Source: Gillisella terrae
GTDB lineage: Bacteria > Pseudomonadota > Alphaproteobacteria > Rhizobiales > Rhizobiaceae
Length of the DNA stretch: 60,011 bases
Direction of reading: 5' to 3'
NCBI RefSeq assembly: GCF_004801395.1
Contig: NZ_SSOA01000016.1
Span: forward strand, 1-60,011
Below the pieces are notes generated by a model that was not told the DNA's origin, ran no database searches, and saw only the letters and a list, made by a program, of their open reading frames with translations. Shown one piece after another: positions 24,795 through 33,209 of the stretch (within the stretch, counting starts at the first letter, position 1; each line of letters starts with the position of its first letter). Made by a program: the position numbers and the translations under genes.

Positions 24795-25868
24795 TCACCC
24801 CTCTGCCGTGACAGGCGGCGCGCCTTCAAAAGCGCGCTGAAGTAAATCTCTTATGGCTGACAACTCAAGCGGTCGGGGGTTCCAATAGCTGTTGGACAGG
24901 GCGATATGGGCGGCTCGGTCCACACCATCCGCAGGCATTCCGATCTCTTTGAGGCTGGTTGGCGCGTTGACGCTGTGCGCAAGTCTCTGCAAGGCAAGCG
25001 CTGGATCAGGGCCTAAAACACCCTCAAGTGCCACCATGACCTCGGGCATTGCCGGGGCATTATAGGCCAGCGCATGGGGCAGGATCACCGTGTGGGTCTC
25101 GGCATGGGGCAGATCAAAGCTGCCGCCCAGTGTGTGACACAGCTTGTGGTGCAGCGCCATGCCAACCGAGCCCAAGCAAATACCACATAGCCAGGCCCCG
25201 TAGAGCGCATCAAAACGCGCATCCCGATCGGTGGGGTCTTTGGCAATTTTGGGCAAGGCCACGGCTAGCGCTTTGATGGCTTGCAGCGCAAGGCTGGAAA
25301 TCACCGGATTGCTATCGCGGGCATACAGGGCCTCAACGGCATGGGCCATGGCATTGATGCCTGAGGTGCCGGAAATGCCGGGGGGCAGGCCGAGGGTCTG
25401 CTCCACATCATAAATCACGACCTCTGGCAGAACTTTCAGCGTGGTCTGTGTGCGCTTGGCCCCATCGCTGGTTTCACCCAGAATCGGTGTCATTTCTGAT
25501 CCGGCATAGGTGGTGGGCAAGATGATTTGTGGCAGATCGGTGCGCAGCGCAATGGCCTTGGCAAGCCCGGTGGTAGAGCCACCACCAACGCCCACCACAA
25601 CATCGGCATCCACTTCTCTTGCAAGGCTGACAGCCTGCTCGCTCACATCAACTGGCGTGTGCATGACAGCACCAGAGAAGATGCCGACGCAGGTGGCACC
25701 CAGCAAGCCAGCCAAATGCTCCGCTTGCGACGTTTGCGCAGGCGTTGATAAGACCAGGGCGCGGCGCGCGCCAAGTTGCTCAACCTCATCCGGCAATTGG
25801 GTTGTGGTGCCGAAGCCGAAAATGACGCGGGCAGGGTGGCCGGTATAGATGAAATTTTGGCTGCTCAT
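24795..25868 (-). CDS. maleylacetate reductase
   Basis: 357-aa iron-type alcohol dehydrogenase family enzyme reducing maleylacetate to 3-oxoadipate with NAD(P)H. Motifs: GVGGGSTTGLAKAIAL (nucleotide loop), LPTTYAGSEMTPI, and SGINAMAHAVEALYA..NP and HHKLCHTLGG for the metal-site helices. The line-up matches MacA/TftE-type reductases. It is translationally coupled to the Dabb gene by an ATGA overlap and followed 31 bp later by the hydroxyquinol dioxygenase. Confidence 0.9.
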   Translation of the reverse strand: MSSQNFIYTGHPARVIFGFGTTTQLPDEVEQLGARRALVLSTPAQTSQAEHLAGLLGATCVGIFSGAVMHTPVDVSEQAVSLAREVDADVVVGVGGGSTTGLAKAIALRTDLPQIILPTTYAGSEMTPILGETSDGAKRTQTTLKVLPEVVIYDVEQTLGLPPGISGTSGINAMAHAVEALYARDSNPVISSLALQAIKALAVALPKIAKDPTDRDARFDALYGAWLCGICLGSVGMALHHKLCHTLGGSFDLPHAETHTVILPHALAYNAPAMPEVMVALEGVLGPDPALALQRLAHSVNAPTSLKEIGMPADGVDRAAHIALSNSYWNPRPLELSAIRDLLQRAFEGAPPVTAEG

Positions 25869-26215
25869 ACCAGTTCAACCTCGGCGTTCTGCATGGGATA
25901 ATCCACCTGATGGCGGGCAATGCGCAAGCCTTCCAGCCTGTCGCGCACCGCAAGATGGGCCGGGTGGGTGGCATAGGCATCAAGCGCGGCCTGGCTTTCG
26001 AACTCGGTGACGAGAACAACATCGCACGCATAAGAAATGCGGCTGGTATCAACCCCGACTTCGAGCTTGATCATGCCCGGAATTTTCCCCTTCAGCCCTT
26101 GGAATTCGCGCATGATGGTTGCGATATTGCCTGCCTTTTCAGCGGGTGTCGCACCGGCGGCATTCCACATGACGATGTGGCATATGGGGGAGGAGGTGGC
26201 CGAGGTTGATGTCAT
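25865..26215 (-). CDS. Dabb (stress-responsive alpha/beta barrel) domain protein
   Basis: 116-aa protein with a dimeric alpha/beta-barrel domain: CHIVMWNAAGATPAEK near the N-terminus, IPGMIKLEVGVD, DVVLVTEFES, and LDAYATHPAHLAVRDRL, the usual Dabb order. Members next to aromatic pathways may be monooxygenase-like or ligand-binding; the function here is unassigned. ATG at 26215 has GGAG ~8 nt upstream. It is the first gene of the Dabb - maleylacetate reductase - dioxygenase operon. Repeat B2 lies in its leader; the longer frame upstream is repeat sequence. Confidence 0.8.
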   Translation of the reverse strand: MTSTSATSSPICHIVMWNAAGATPAEKAGNIATIMREFQGLKGKIPGMIKLEVGVDTSRISYACDVVLVTEFESQAALDAYATHPAHLAVRDRLEGLRIARHQVDYPMQNAEVELV

Positions 26216-26234
26216 TCGCGAACTCCGCTGGCGC

Positions 26235-26339
26235 TTAGAGTTTGTTAGGGAAAAGTGGAATCCGGTTTTCCCGAAGAACAAACGAAAACAAAGAAATCTA
26301 GAGCCCGTCAGGTTCAATCTGAACCTGACGGGCTCTAGA
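26235..26339. repeat. family-B 105-bp palindromic repeat (B2)
   Basis: Inverted relative to B1. It contains a 20-bp perfect inverted repeat at 26297-26316 / 26320-26339 with a 3-nt loop (arms TCTAGAGCCCGTCAGGTTCA), the AT-rich spacer, and the weaker GGAATCCGGTTTTCC half. It sits between the promoter interval and the Dabb gene, so the operon's mRNA leader would carry a very stable hairpin. Confidence 0.85.
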
Positions 26340-26412
26340 AGGTGATCAAACCATCTGCACTACCCTTTCATCGTTTTATTACAGGATAAATCACGTAAAT
26401 TGGAAAACATTC

Positions 26413-26427
26413 TTGCGAAATTTGCAA
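26413..26427. promoter_or_regulatory. LysR-type (T-N11-A) box
   Basis: TTGC-GAAATTT-GCAA, a 15-bp dyad containing T26414-N11-A26426, the classic LysR-family recognition form, 71 bp upstream of the divergent LysR gene. A likely site for that regulator. Confidence 0.55.
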
Positions 26428-26469
26428 AAGACAAGGATTGGCCTTGCAATGTGACAAATTTAAGTGAAA

Positions 26470-26481
26470 ATTACCGTTAAA
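26470..26481. promoter_or_regulatory. putative shared operator ATTACCGTTAAA at lysR
   Basis: GAAAATTACCGTTAAA, 17 bp upstream of the LysR ATG, matches the core of the motif at iacH (20923-20934) and the AraC promoter (28459-28470). Confidence 0.5.
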
Positions 26482-26497
26482 AATAAGGGGAAGAGCC

Positions 26498-27466
26498 ATG
26501 GATCGTTTCACAGAGCTTGAGGTCTTCACGAAAATTGCCGACGAGGCAAGCCTGACCCGCGCCGCAGAGATTCTCGGGCTTTCTGTTTCGGGTGTCAGCC
26601 GGTGTCTGACCAGTCTTGAGGCCCGGCTTGGTGTGCGACTGGTGCAGCGTACAACGCGGCAATTGTCGCTGACGGCTGAAGGCGAGCGCTTTGCTGATAG
26701 CGCCCGCGATATCCTGATGAGCCTTCAGACCGCCGAAGACAGCGTCAGTCTTGTTTCGGCGGAGCCGCTGGGCACTTTGCGCGTTGGTGCTTCGCTGTCC
26801 TTCACGCTGCTGCATTTGCTGCCGGTGATCCAGATGTTCAAGCAGAACCATCCGCGCGTGCGGGTCGATCTGCAAGTCTCCAACCGCTATTATGATATTA
26901 TCGAAAATGGCCTTGATCTTGCGATCAGGACGCGGCGCATGGAGATGGATAGCTCTGTGACCATTCGCAAATTGGCAGAACTGCCAAGACTTCTGGCGGC
27001 GTCGCCGGACTATCTGGCGCGTTTTGGTGTGCCGCGCTGTCCTGAAGATCTGGAGCGCCACGCCATGCTTTTATACACCTTGTCTGACGATTGGGATCAT
27101 CTGACGTTCGAGCGCAATGGCGAGACAAAACGTGTGACGGTCAGTGCCGAGGTGACCTGCAATGATGGGCAGGTGCTGCTTAGATCGGCACTCAATGGCA
27201 TGGGAATATTGGTTCAGCCAGCCTATATCATCAAAGACGACCTCGATGCGGGCAGGCTTGTTCCAGTCCTTGCCGATTGGAAGCTCCAACCGCTGATCAT
27301 GAATGTGGCGTTTCCAACCCGCACCCATCTTCCAGCAAGAACACGGCTGTTTATTGATGCGCTGGTGCAATATTTCCGCGAGCATGATCTGGAGCGAGTA
27401 TGGAATGAACAGCCCAGCCCCGTCACAATCATGCCTTTGACGGCGGATGACCTGCCCAGCCCTTGA
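26498..27466 (+). CDS. LysR-type transcriptional regulator
   Basis: 322-aa LTTR. The N-terminal winged helix-turn-helix (1-60) includes ASLTRAAEILGLSVSGVSRCLTSLEARLGVRLVQRTTR. The effector-binding domain (about 90-300) has LGTLRVGASLSFTLLHLLPV and the DLAIRTRRM..SSVTIRKL segment. It resembles the CrgA-like LTTR group. ATG has AAGGGGAAG upstream. It is divergent from the Dabb/hydroxyquinol operon, whose genes it probably controls. Its 3' end overlaps the convergent AraC gene by 38 bp. Confidence 0.87.
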   Translation: MDRFTELEVFTKIADEASLTRAAEILGLSVSGVSRCLTSLEARLGVRLVQRTTRQLSLTAEGERFADSARDILMSLQTAEDSVSLVSAEPLGTLRVGASLSFTLLHLLPVIQMFKQNHPRVRVDLQVSNRYYDIIENGLDLAIRTRRMEMDSSVTIRKLAELPRLLAASPDYLARFGVPRCPEDLERHAMLLYTLSDDWDHLTFERNGETKRVTVSAEVTCNDGQVLLRSALNGMGILVQPAYIIKDDLDAGRLVPVLADWKLQPLIMNVAFPTRTHLPARTRLFIDALVQYFREHDLERVWNEQPSPVTIMPLTADDLPSP

Positions 27467-28454
27467 AGGCTCTGGAAAACACCGCGCCATCGGCATAGCC
27501 CAAGGCTTGCGCCACATCAGACATGGTCGAGGCGCTGGTGGAGAGCAGCCTGCTGGCCAGTTCCTGCCGACACGCCTGTGTCAGAATGCGGATTGTGGTT
27601 CCCTCATCCTCCAAGCGTCGTTGCAGGGTTCTGGGCTTCAGGCCCAGTTCTTCTGCAATCAGACCAATGGTGATGGGGCGCACACCGATATAAAGCTCGA
27701 TGAGCGATTTCACTTTCGCGGTTATGCTGTTGCCAACGTTGGTTTCATTGATCAGATCGCCGATGTGCCGTTCCAGAATAAGCGTCAGCTCTTTGTTCTC
27801 GGTGCGGTAGACCCGATCGGCTTCCTCCACGTTCATAATAATACGGTTGCTGGACTGTTTGAACAAAACCGGGGCTTTGAAGATCCGGCGGATAGCTTCC
27901 GCCTGCTCCGGTGCTTCGTGCTCAAAATGCACTTCCATGGGCCGCCAGTTGACCTTGAAATTGGTGCGGATCAGCTGACAGCTCGCAGCCAGCGAATATT
28001 CGGCATCATGGCGGCGTGGCCAGATCGAGTCGTCGGCGATGCGATAACTCCAGATCAGGATGTCACCATCCTGCCGGACGCTGGACGTTGTTGAATTTTG
28101 CAAGGAATTCACAAATTTCGAAAGATTCTCAAAGGCGGAGCGAATGGTGGGCGAAAAGGACACCAGCACACCCATCGGGCCAATATCGCCGGGTGTTAAG
28201 GTCGCACCCAGCTTAGCGCCAAAAACAGGGGCATCGAGAGAACTGGCCGCATCTTCAAAAAACGCCACAAAACGATGAAGGGGAATGACGGCATAGGGGT
28301 CATCAAGAACTGATAGCAGAATCCGATGCTTGTGCAGCAGCTCGCGCGCCTTGCTTTGGCGAGAGGCGAATTGTTCGAGCAAAGGTTTGATCGCAGCAAC
28401 CCTGATAAAGGCAAGGGATCGTGCTGGCTTCAGGATGTCATTCATTGGTGCCAT
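27429..28454 (-). CDS. AraC-family transcriptional regulator
   Basis: 341-aa regulator with an N-terminal arabinose-binding-like domain (about 20-210, as in OruR/ArgR-type AraC members). The C-terminal HTH pair (about 245-338) is seen in IGLIAEELGLKPRTLQRRLEDEGTT and SDVAQALGYADGAVFSRAFKGWAGHPP. It is divergent from the APC permease operon at 28573, whose control is its likely job. Two in-frame ATGs (28454, 28445) are possible. An operator-like motif lies 5 bp upstream of the first, suggesting autoregulation. Confidence 0.85.
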   Translation of the reverse strand: MAPMNDILKPARSLAFIRVAAIKPLLEQFASRQSKARELLHKHRILLSVLDDPYAVIPLHRFVAFFEDAASSLDAPVFGAKLGATLTPGDIGPMGVLVSFSPTIRSAFENLSKFVNSLQNSTTSSVRQDGDILIWSYRIADDSIWPRRHDAEYSLAASCQLIRTNFKVNWRPMEVHFEHEAPEQAEAIRRIFKAPVLFKQSSNRIIMNVEEADRVYRTENKELTLILERHIGDLINETNVGNSITAKVKSLIELYIGVRPITIGLIAEELGLKPRTLQRRLEDEGTTIRILTQACRQELASRLLSTSASTMSDVAQALGYADGAVFSRAFKGWAGHPPSKA

Positions 28455-28458
28455 CCAA

Positions 28459-28470
28459 ATTTACGGTAAT
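28459..28470. promoter_or_regulatory. putative shared operator at araC / permease
   Basis: ATTTACGGTAAT here is the reverse complement of ATTACCGTAAAT and keeps the CAA and CGC flanks of the copy at 20923-20934. It lies between the AraC start and the divergent permease gene. Confidence 0.55.
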
Positions 28471-28572
28471 ATTGACGCATATTATCAAATCCGTGACATG
28501 ATTTGCAATACTGCCAGCGCCAAAATGAGGTTTAATCTCATCAACAATAAATGAAAATAAAAGGGGTTCAAC

Positions 28573-30018
28573 ATGCAAACTGGAGAGAGCACACCTGTGC
28601 CTTCTGATAAGTTGGCGCGCAATTCGATTGGAGTTGCGCATATTGTCTTTTTCGTTGTCGCCGCCGCAGCACCACTGACAGCCGTCGTTGGTGCCACGCC
28701 ACCTGCCTTTGCCTTTGGCAATGGTGCAGGCGTGCCGGGAGCCTTTGTTCTGGCCGGGCTTTTGTATCTGGTCTTTTCTGTCGGTTTCACCACGATGGGC
28801 CGCCACGTTCGCGGTGCTGGCGCATTCTATACCTATATCGCCAATGGTATTGGCAAGCCAGCCGGTGTCGGCGGTGCCTTCATGGCGCTTTTGACCTATA
28901 GCTCCGTGCAAATTGCCGTCTACGGCATGATCGGCGTTTTCACCCAAACCGCGTTTGCAGCGCTCGGCGTTGATCTGCCGTGGTGGGTTTGGTCCTTTTC
29001 GTTTTTGCTGATCGTGCATTTTTCCGGCCAGCGCAACATTGCCTTTTCAGGGGCCATTCTCGGTATCTGTATGCTGGCGGAGATGGTCATTCTTCTGATG
29101 CTGGATATTGGCATTGTGCTGCACGGTGGTGGGCCGCAAGGGTTCAGCGTCACCTCATTTGCCCCTGAAACGGTGTTCAGCCCCGGCATTGGCGTCTCGC
29201 TCGTCTTCGTTGTCGGCTCGTTTATCGGCTTTGAAGCAACCGCTATTTTTGGTGAAGAGGCGCACCGCCCCGAGATCACCATTCCACGGGCAACCTATGT
29301 CTCGGTGCTGTTGATTGCCATTTTCTACGCATTCTCCACCTGGGCAATTGTGCAATATTATGGACCGGACAATATTCGCACTGTTGCCAGTGGTGCCTTG
29401 AACACGCTGTTCTTTGATGCCGCCACCAAAGTGCTTGGTCCATGGGCAGCGCATGCCATGAATATCTTGCTGATCACCAGCCTGTTTGCCTGCATTCTGT
29501 CGTTCCACAATACGCTGAACCGCTATTTCTTTGCTCTGGGCAGAGAAGGTCTGGCCTTCAAGGTGCTTGGCAAGGTCCATGCGATCCACGGCTCGCCCTA
29601 TATGGCAGGCATGTTGCAGTCGTCCATTGCAGCCATTGTGCTGGCCGCCTTCGCCATTACCGGGCAGGATCCCTTCACCGTGGTGTTTTCCTACATGTCA
29701 GCACTTGCCGTGTTGAGCATTTTGAGCACGCAGGCACTGGTTTCTATCGCGATCTTGATGTTCTTCCACAACAACCGCAGAGGCCACGGCGTGTTGAGAA
29801 CGGCGGTTGCTCCCGCAATCGCGCTTGCGGCTCTTGCTGGCGCAATTGTACTGGTTATCTCCAATCTCGATCTTCTGGCGGGTTCGTCGAACATTGTCGT
29901 CGACTCCTTCCCCTTCATCGTCATCGCTGTTGGCATCCTCGGTGTGCTCTATGCGCTGTCGATCAGGAAAACCAGTCCGGCACGTTACGCAGCCCTTGGC
30001 GAAATTTTTGAAGCGTGA
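28573..30018 (+). CDS. APC-superfamily amino acid/amine permease
   Basis: 481-aa inner-membrane permease with about 12 hydrophobic segments. Features: GVAHIVFFVVAAAAPLTAVVG in TM1, GRHVRGAGAFYTYIANGIGKPAGVGGAF around TM2-3, and VGSFIGFEATAIFGEEAHRPEITIPRA, the conserved TM6 loop of the amino acid-polyamine-organocation family. Substrate likely an amino acid or amine given the downstream genes. ATG with AAGGGG upstream. It leads a plus-strand series of four genes. Confidence 0.87.
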   Translation: MQTGESTPVPSDKLARNSIGVAHIVFFVVAAAAPLTAVVGATPPAFAFGNGAGVPGAFVLAGLLYLVFSVGFTTMGRHVRGAGAFYTYIANGIGKPAGVGGAFMALLTYSSVQIAVYGMIGVFTQTAFAALGVDLPWWVWSFSFLLIVHFSGQRNIAFSGAILGICMLAEMVILLMLDIGIVLHGGGPQGFSVTSFAPETVFSPGIGVSLVFVVGSFIGFEATAIFGEEAHRPEITIPRATYVSVLLIAIFYAFSTWAIVQYYGPDNIRTVASGALNTLFFDAATKVLGPWAAHAMNILLITSLFACILSFHNTLNRYFFALGREGLAFKVLGKVHAIHGSPYMAGMLQSSIAAIVLAAFAITGQDPFTVVFSYMSALAVLSILSTQALVSIAILMFFHNNRRGHGVLRTAVAPAIALAALAGAIVLVISNLDLLAGSSNIVVDSFPFIVIAVGILGVLYALSIRKTSPARYAALGEIFEA

Positions 30019-30151
30019 GCGCACGGGGTTGCGCTGCAACCCCTGCCAACCGCGTTTTCATTCAACACCGCATCCCATCAAACCACCATCGACTGCCCGA
30101 TCTTGATCGTCGGGCGGCCAGAATCCTCGCAACCCAACACGAGTTTTTATA

Positions 30152-31291
30152 ATGAGCTATGATACCAAGATCGACTTCATCTACCTCTCCGAGCAGGACA
30201 TGATCCGTGCAGGGGTGACAGACATGCCCCAATGTGTTGACGCGATGGAAGAAATGTTCGGCCTGCTCTACACGGGTGATTATCGCATGGCTGGCCCCAA
30301 CAGCGATTCTCACGGTGCTGCGATCTCCTTTCCAGAGAATTCTCCTTTCCCGGATATGCCAAAGCCAACCGCTGACCGCCGCTTCATGGCCATGCCCGCC
30401 TATCTGGGTGGGCGGTTCAAAACCGCTGGTATGAAATGGTATGGCTCCAACATTGAAAACCGCGAAAAGGGCCTGCCGCGCTCCATTTTGATGTTTTGCC
30501 TCAATGATGCCGACACCGGCGCGCCGCTTGCCTTCATGTCGGCCAATCTTTTGTCGGCCTATCGCACCGGTGCCATTCCCGGCGTTGGCGCGCGGCATCT
30601 GGCCCGCAAGGATTCGAAAGTTGTCGGCATTTTGGGTCCGGGCGTGATGGCTAAAACCACGCTCGCGGCCTTCATGGCCACATGCCCCAATATTGATACG
30701 GTCAAGGTGAAGGGGCGGGGCCAAAAGAGCCTTGATGCGTTTCTCTCCTGGCTGGCCGAAACCTTCCCACAGGTCACAACGGTTGAGGTTGTTGATAGCA
30801 TTGAAGCGGTGGTGCGCGATTCAGATCTCGTCACCTTCTGCAATTCCGGTGCCGTTGGTGATCCATCGACCTATCCCAAGATTCAGCGCGCATGGGTCAA
30901 GCCGGGTGCATTTCTGGCCATGCCAGCCCTTTGCGACATCGATGACGGCATGGAGCATCCCGATATTCGTAAAGTGGTCGACAATACCGGCCTTTATGAT
31001 GCGTGGTATCACGAGCTGCCAAAGCCCGCGCATGTGCATGTGCCTATTCTCGGCGTGAAGTTCATGGACATGATTGCTGAAGGCAAAATGAGCCGTGATC
31101 AGCTTGAAGACATTGGTAAAATCATTTCCGGCGACGCCGTGGGCCGTCAAAATGATGATGAAATCATTATCATGTCGGTTGGCGGCATGCCTGTTGAAGA
31201 CGTGGCCTGGGGCACGATTGTGTACCGCAACGCTATTGAGCGCGGCATTGGTGTCAAGCTGAACCTCTGGGATGTTCCCGTGCTGCGCTGA
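30152..31291 (+). CDS. ornithine cyclodeaminase/mu-crystallin family protein
   Basis: 379-aa member of the OCD/mu-crystallin family, NAD(P)-linked. The Rossmann motif is ILGPGVMAKTTLAAF (160-174), preceded by the family segment ANLLSAYRTGAIPGVGARHLA. Proteins of this length and wording are sometimes labelled tyramine oxidase subunit B; I treat that as a hint only. It follows the permease by 133 bp and precedes a RidA-like protein and an FAD oxidoreductase, a set suited to oxidative deamination of an imported amine or amino acid. The ribosome site is weak. Confidence 0.8.
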   Translation: MSYDTKIDFIYLSEQDMIRAGVTDMPQCVDAMEEMFGLLYTGDYRMAGPNSDSHGAAISFPENSPFPDMPKPTADRRFMAMPAYLGGRFKTAGMKWYGSNIENREKGLPRSILMFCLNDADTGAPLAFMSANLLSAYRTGAIPGVGARHLARKDSKVVGILGPGVMAKTTLAAFMATCPNIDTVKVKGRGQKSLDAFLSWLAETFPQVTTVEVVDSIEAVVRDSDLVTFCNSGAVGDPSTYPKIQRAWVKPGAFLAMPALCDIDDGMEHPDIRKVVDNTGLYDAWYHELPKPAHVHVPILGVKFMDMIAEGKMSRDQLEDIGKIISGDAVGRQNDDEIIIMSVGGMPVEDVAWGTIVYRNAIERGIGVKLNLWDVPVLR

Positions 31292-31416
31292 CCACAGCCA
31301 AAAGCCGTCTCACACAAAAGAGGCGGGTGGATTTTCTGAGTCCGCTTCATGGCAGGGCGCTTTACCCAAGCAAAGCGTCTTGCCGCTTATTTCACTCAAA
31401 AAGCAATGGAAATACG

Positions 31417-31839
31417 ATGACCAAGGTTGTGAAGATCAAAACGGGTTCCAAGTTTGAAGAGCATGGCAGCTATTCTCGTATCGTCGCTGTCGACAACTGG
31501 ATTTTTGTCTCCAATACCGCCGGTCGGAATCCGCAGACAAAAGAAATACCCGAGGATGTGACCGAACAGGCCAAACAAGTGTTTGCCAATATTGAAGCAG
31601 CTCTTGCCGCCGTTGGCTCCTCGCTTGCTGATGTGGTTGCTTCGCGCGTTTTCATTCAAGACCCCGATGATACGCTGGCGGTTATGACGCTGGTGGGCGA
31701 GAAATTCCGCGGGATCAATCCCGCCAGCACGGTCACCTGCCCGCCGCTTGGCTCCACCGTCTATAAGGTCGAGATCGAAGTGACCGCCTATAAGGGCGCA
31801 TCCTCAGCTGAGGTTGAAGAGCGCACGATTTCGCTGTGA
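31417..31839 (+). CDS. RidA-like (YjgF/Rid family) protein lacking the catalytic Arg
   Basis: 140-aa Rid-family protein. Typical RidA enzymes hydrolyse reactive imines and enamines released by amino acid oxidases or PLP enzymes, which fits the FAD oxidoreductase next door. The fold marks are VSNTAGRNP, QAKQVFANIEAALAAVGSSLADVV and YKVEIEVTAY. At the place of the usual PAR-S-x-V catalytic Arg this protein has PAST (Ser104), so it may belong to the Arg-less Rid groups with another role. ATG at 31417; the frame extends upstream without support. Confidence 0.8.
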   Translation: MTKVVKIKTGSKFEEHGSYSRIVAVDNWIFVSNTAGRNPQTKEIPEDVTEQAKQVFANIEAALAAVGSSLADVVASRVFIQDPDDTLAVMTLVGEKFRGINPASTVTCPPLGSTVYKVEIEVTAYKGASSAEVEERTISL

Positions 31840-31907
31840 TCGCCTTTGGCGCAATAGCATAAACCATTGCGCCAATTGCTTTTTTGATTGATTCAAGGAC
31901 ATCAGCC

Positions 31908-33200
31908 ATGGCCCCTACAATTTCTCCGGTCCAAACATCTTCCGATTTTCCCGCAAGCACCACGGTTGTTGTGATTGGCGCAGGCATTGTCGGGCTGACG
32001 GCGGCTCTGACATTGGCCGAGCGCGGCATTCCCGTCGTGGTGCTGGAAAAGGGCAGAGTGGCAGGTGAGCAATCCTCGCGCAATCTGGGTTGGGTGCGCA
32101 AAATGGGACGCTCTGCGCCGGATGTGCCAATGTCGCTGGCGGCTGACAAGCTTTGGGCCGAGATGCCGGAGCGGGTCGGGGCTGATGTTGGCTATCGGCA
32201 GGCCGGTATCATGTATCTGGCCAGAACAGATGCGGAAATGGATATGCATCGCAACTGGATGAAATCTGTCAGCCAGTTGTCGCTTGATTCAAAGCTTTTG
32301 AGTGCAAACGAGATCGATAATCTTGTACCGGGCGGACAAGGCAAGTGGGCAGGGGGCATTTATACGCCCTCCGATGGCCGGGCCGAGCCAACCCTTGCCC
32401 CAAGTGCAATCGCCAATGCTGCCATCAAAAAGGGCGCGGTCATTGTCGAGAATTGTGCGGTGCGCACGCTCAGCACGTCAAATGGCAAGGTCAGTGGTGT
32501 GGTGACGGAGCGCGGTGAAATCCGCTGCGATCAGGTGCTGCTGGCAGGTGGGCTGTGGTCACGGAAATTCCTTGCCAATCTCGGCGTTTCTCTGCCCACG
32601 CTGCCGCTGATCTCCTCAGTCATCCGCACCGCCCCCATGGAAGGACCAACAGAGATTGCGGTTGGCGGGCCAGATTTCTCTTTCCGCCGCCGCGCCGATG
32701 GCGGCTTTACCATCACCCAGCGCGGTGCGCTGGGCGCACCGCTTCTGCTCGATCACCTGCTGATTGGACTGCGCTATCTGCATATGTTGCGCGCTCAGCG
32801 CGATCTGCTTCGCATCAGTTTGGGGAAGGATTTCTTGCGCGATATCGCCATGCCACGCCGGTGGGGGCCAAAAAGCAAATCGCCGTTTGAGCATATCCGC
32901 ACCATGGACCCGCCAACCATTCCCACCCTCAATGACGAGGCGATGCAGAACCTGATTGCCGCATGGCCCGCGTTTCGACAGGCAAAAATCGAAGAAGTCT
33001 GGGCGGGAATGATGGATATTACCCCGGATTCGCTTCCCGTTATTGCGACAGTTGCAAAAATCAAAGGCTTTACCGTGGCATCGGGCTTCTCAGGCCACGG
33101 CTTTGGCACAGGCCCCGCCGCTGGCCAATTGGCCGCAGATTTGATCACCGGCGACACACCGCTTATCGATCCTTCGCCCTACCGACTGGAGCGTTTTTGA
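31908..33200 (+). CDS. FAD-dependent oxidoreductase, DadA/glycine-oxidase-like
   Basis: 430-aa flavoprotein of the D-amino-acid-oxidase-like family. The N-terminal FAD motif is VVVIGAGIVGL (20-30). The QSSRNLGWVRKMGR stretch and C-terminal GFTVASGFSGHGFGTGPAAGQLAADLI are family hallmarks. It would oxidise an amine or amino acid to an imine. ATG at 31908 has AAGGAC 8 nt upstream; a TTG at 31884 is in frame but unlikely. Last gene of the permease - OCD - Rid - oxidoreductase series, ended by a strong hairpin. Confidence 0.87.
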   Translation: MAPTISPVQTSSDFPASTTVVVIGAGIVGLTAALTLAERGIPVVVLEKGRVAGEQSSRNLGWVRKMGRSAPDVPMSLAADKLWAEMPERVGADVGYRQAGIMYLARTDAEMDMHRNWMKSVSQLSLDSKLLSANEIDNLVPGGQGKWAGGIYTPSDGRAEPTLAPSAIANAAIKKGAVIVENCAVRTLSTSNGKVSGVVTERGEIRCDQVLLAGGLWSRKFLANLGVSLPTLPLISSVIRTAPMEGPTEIAVGGPDFSFRRRADGGFTITQRGALGAPLLLDHLLIGLRYLHMLRAQRDLLRISLGKDFLRDIAMPRRWGPKSKSPFEHIRTMDPPTIPTLNDEAMQNLIAAWPAFRQAKIEEVWAGMMDITPDSLPVIATVAKIKGFTVASGFSGHGFGTGPAAGQLAADLITGDTPLIDPSPYRLERF

Positions 33201-33209
33201 TAGCCAAGG

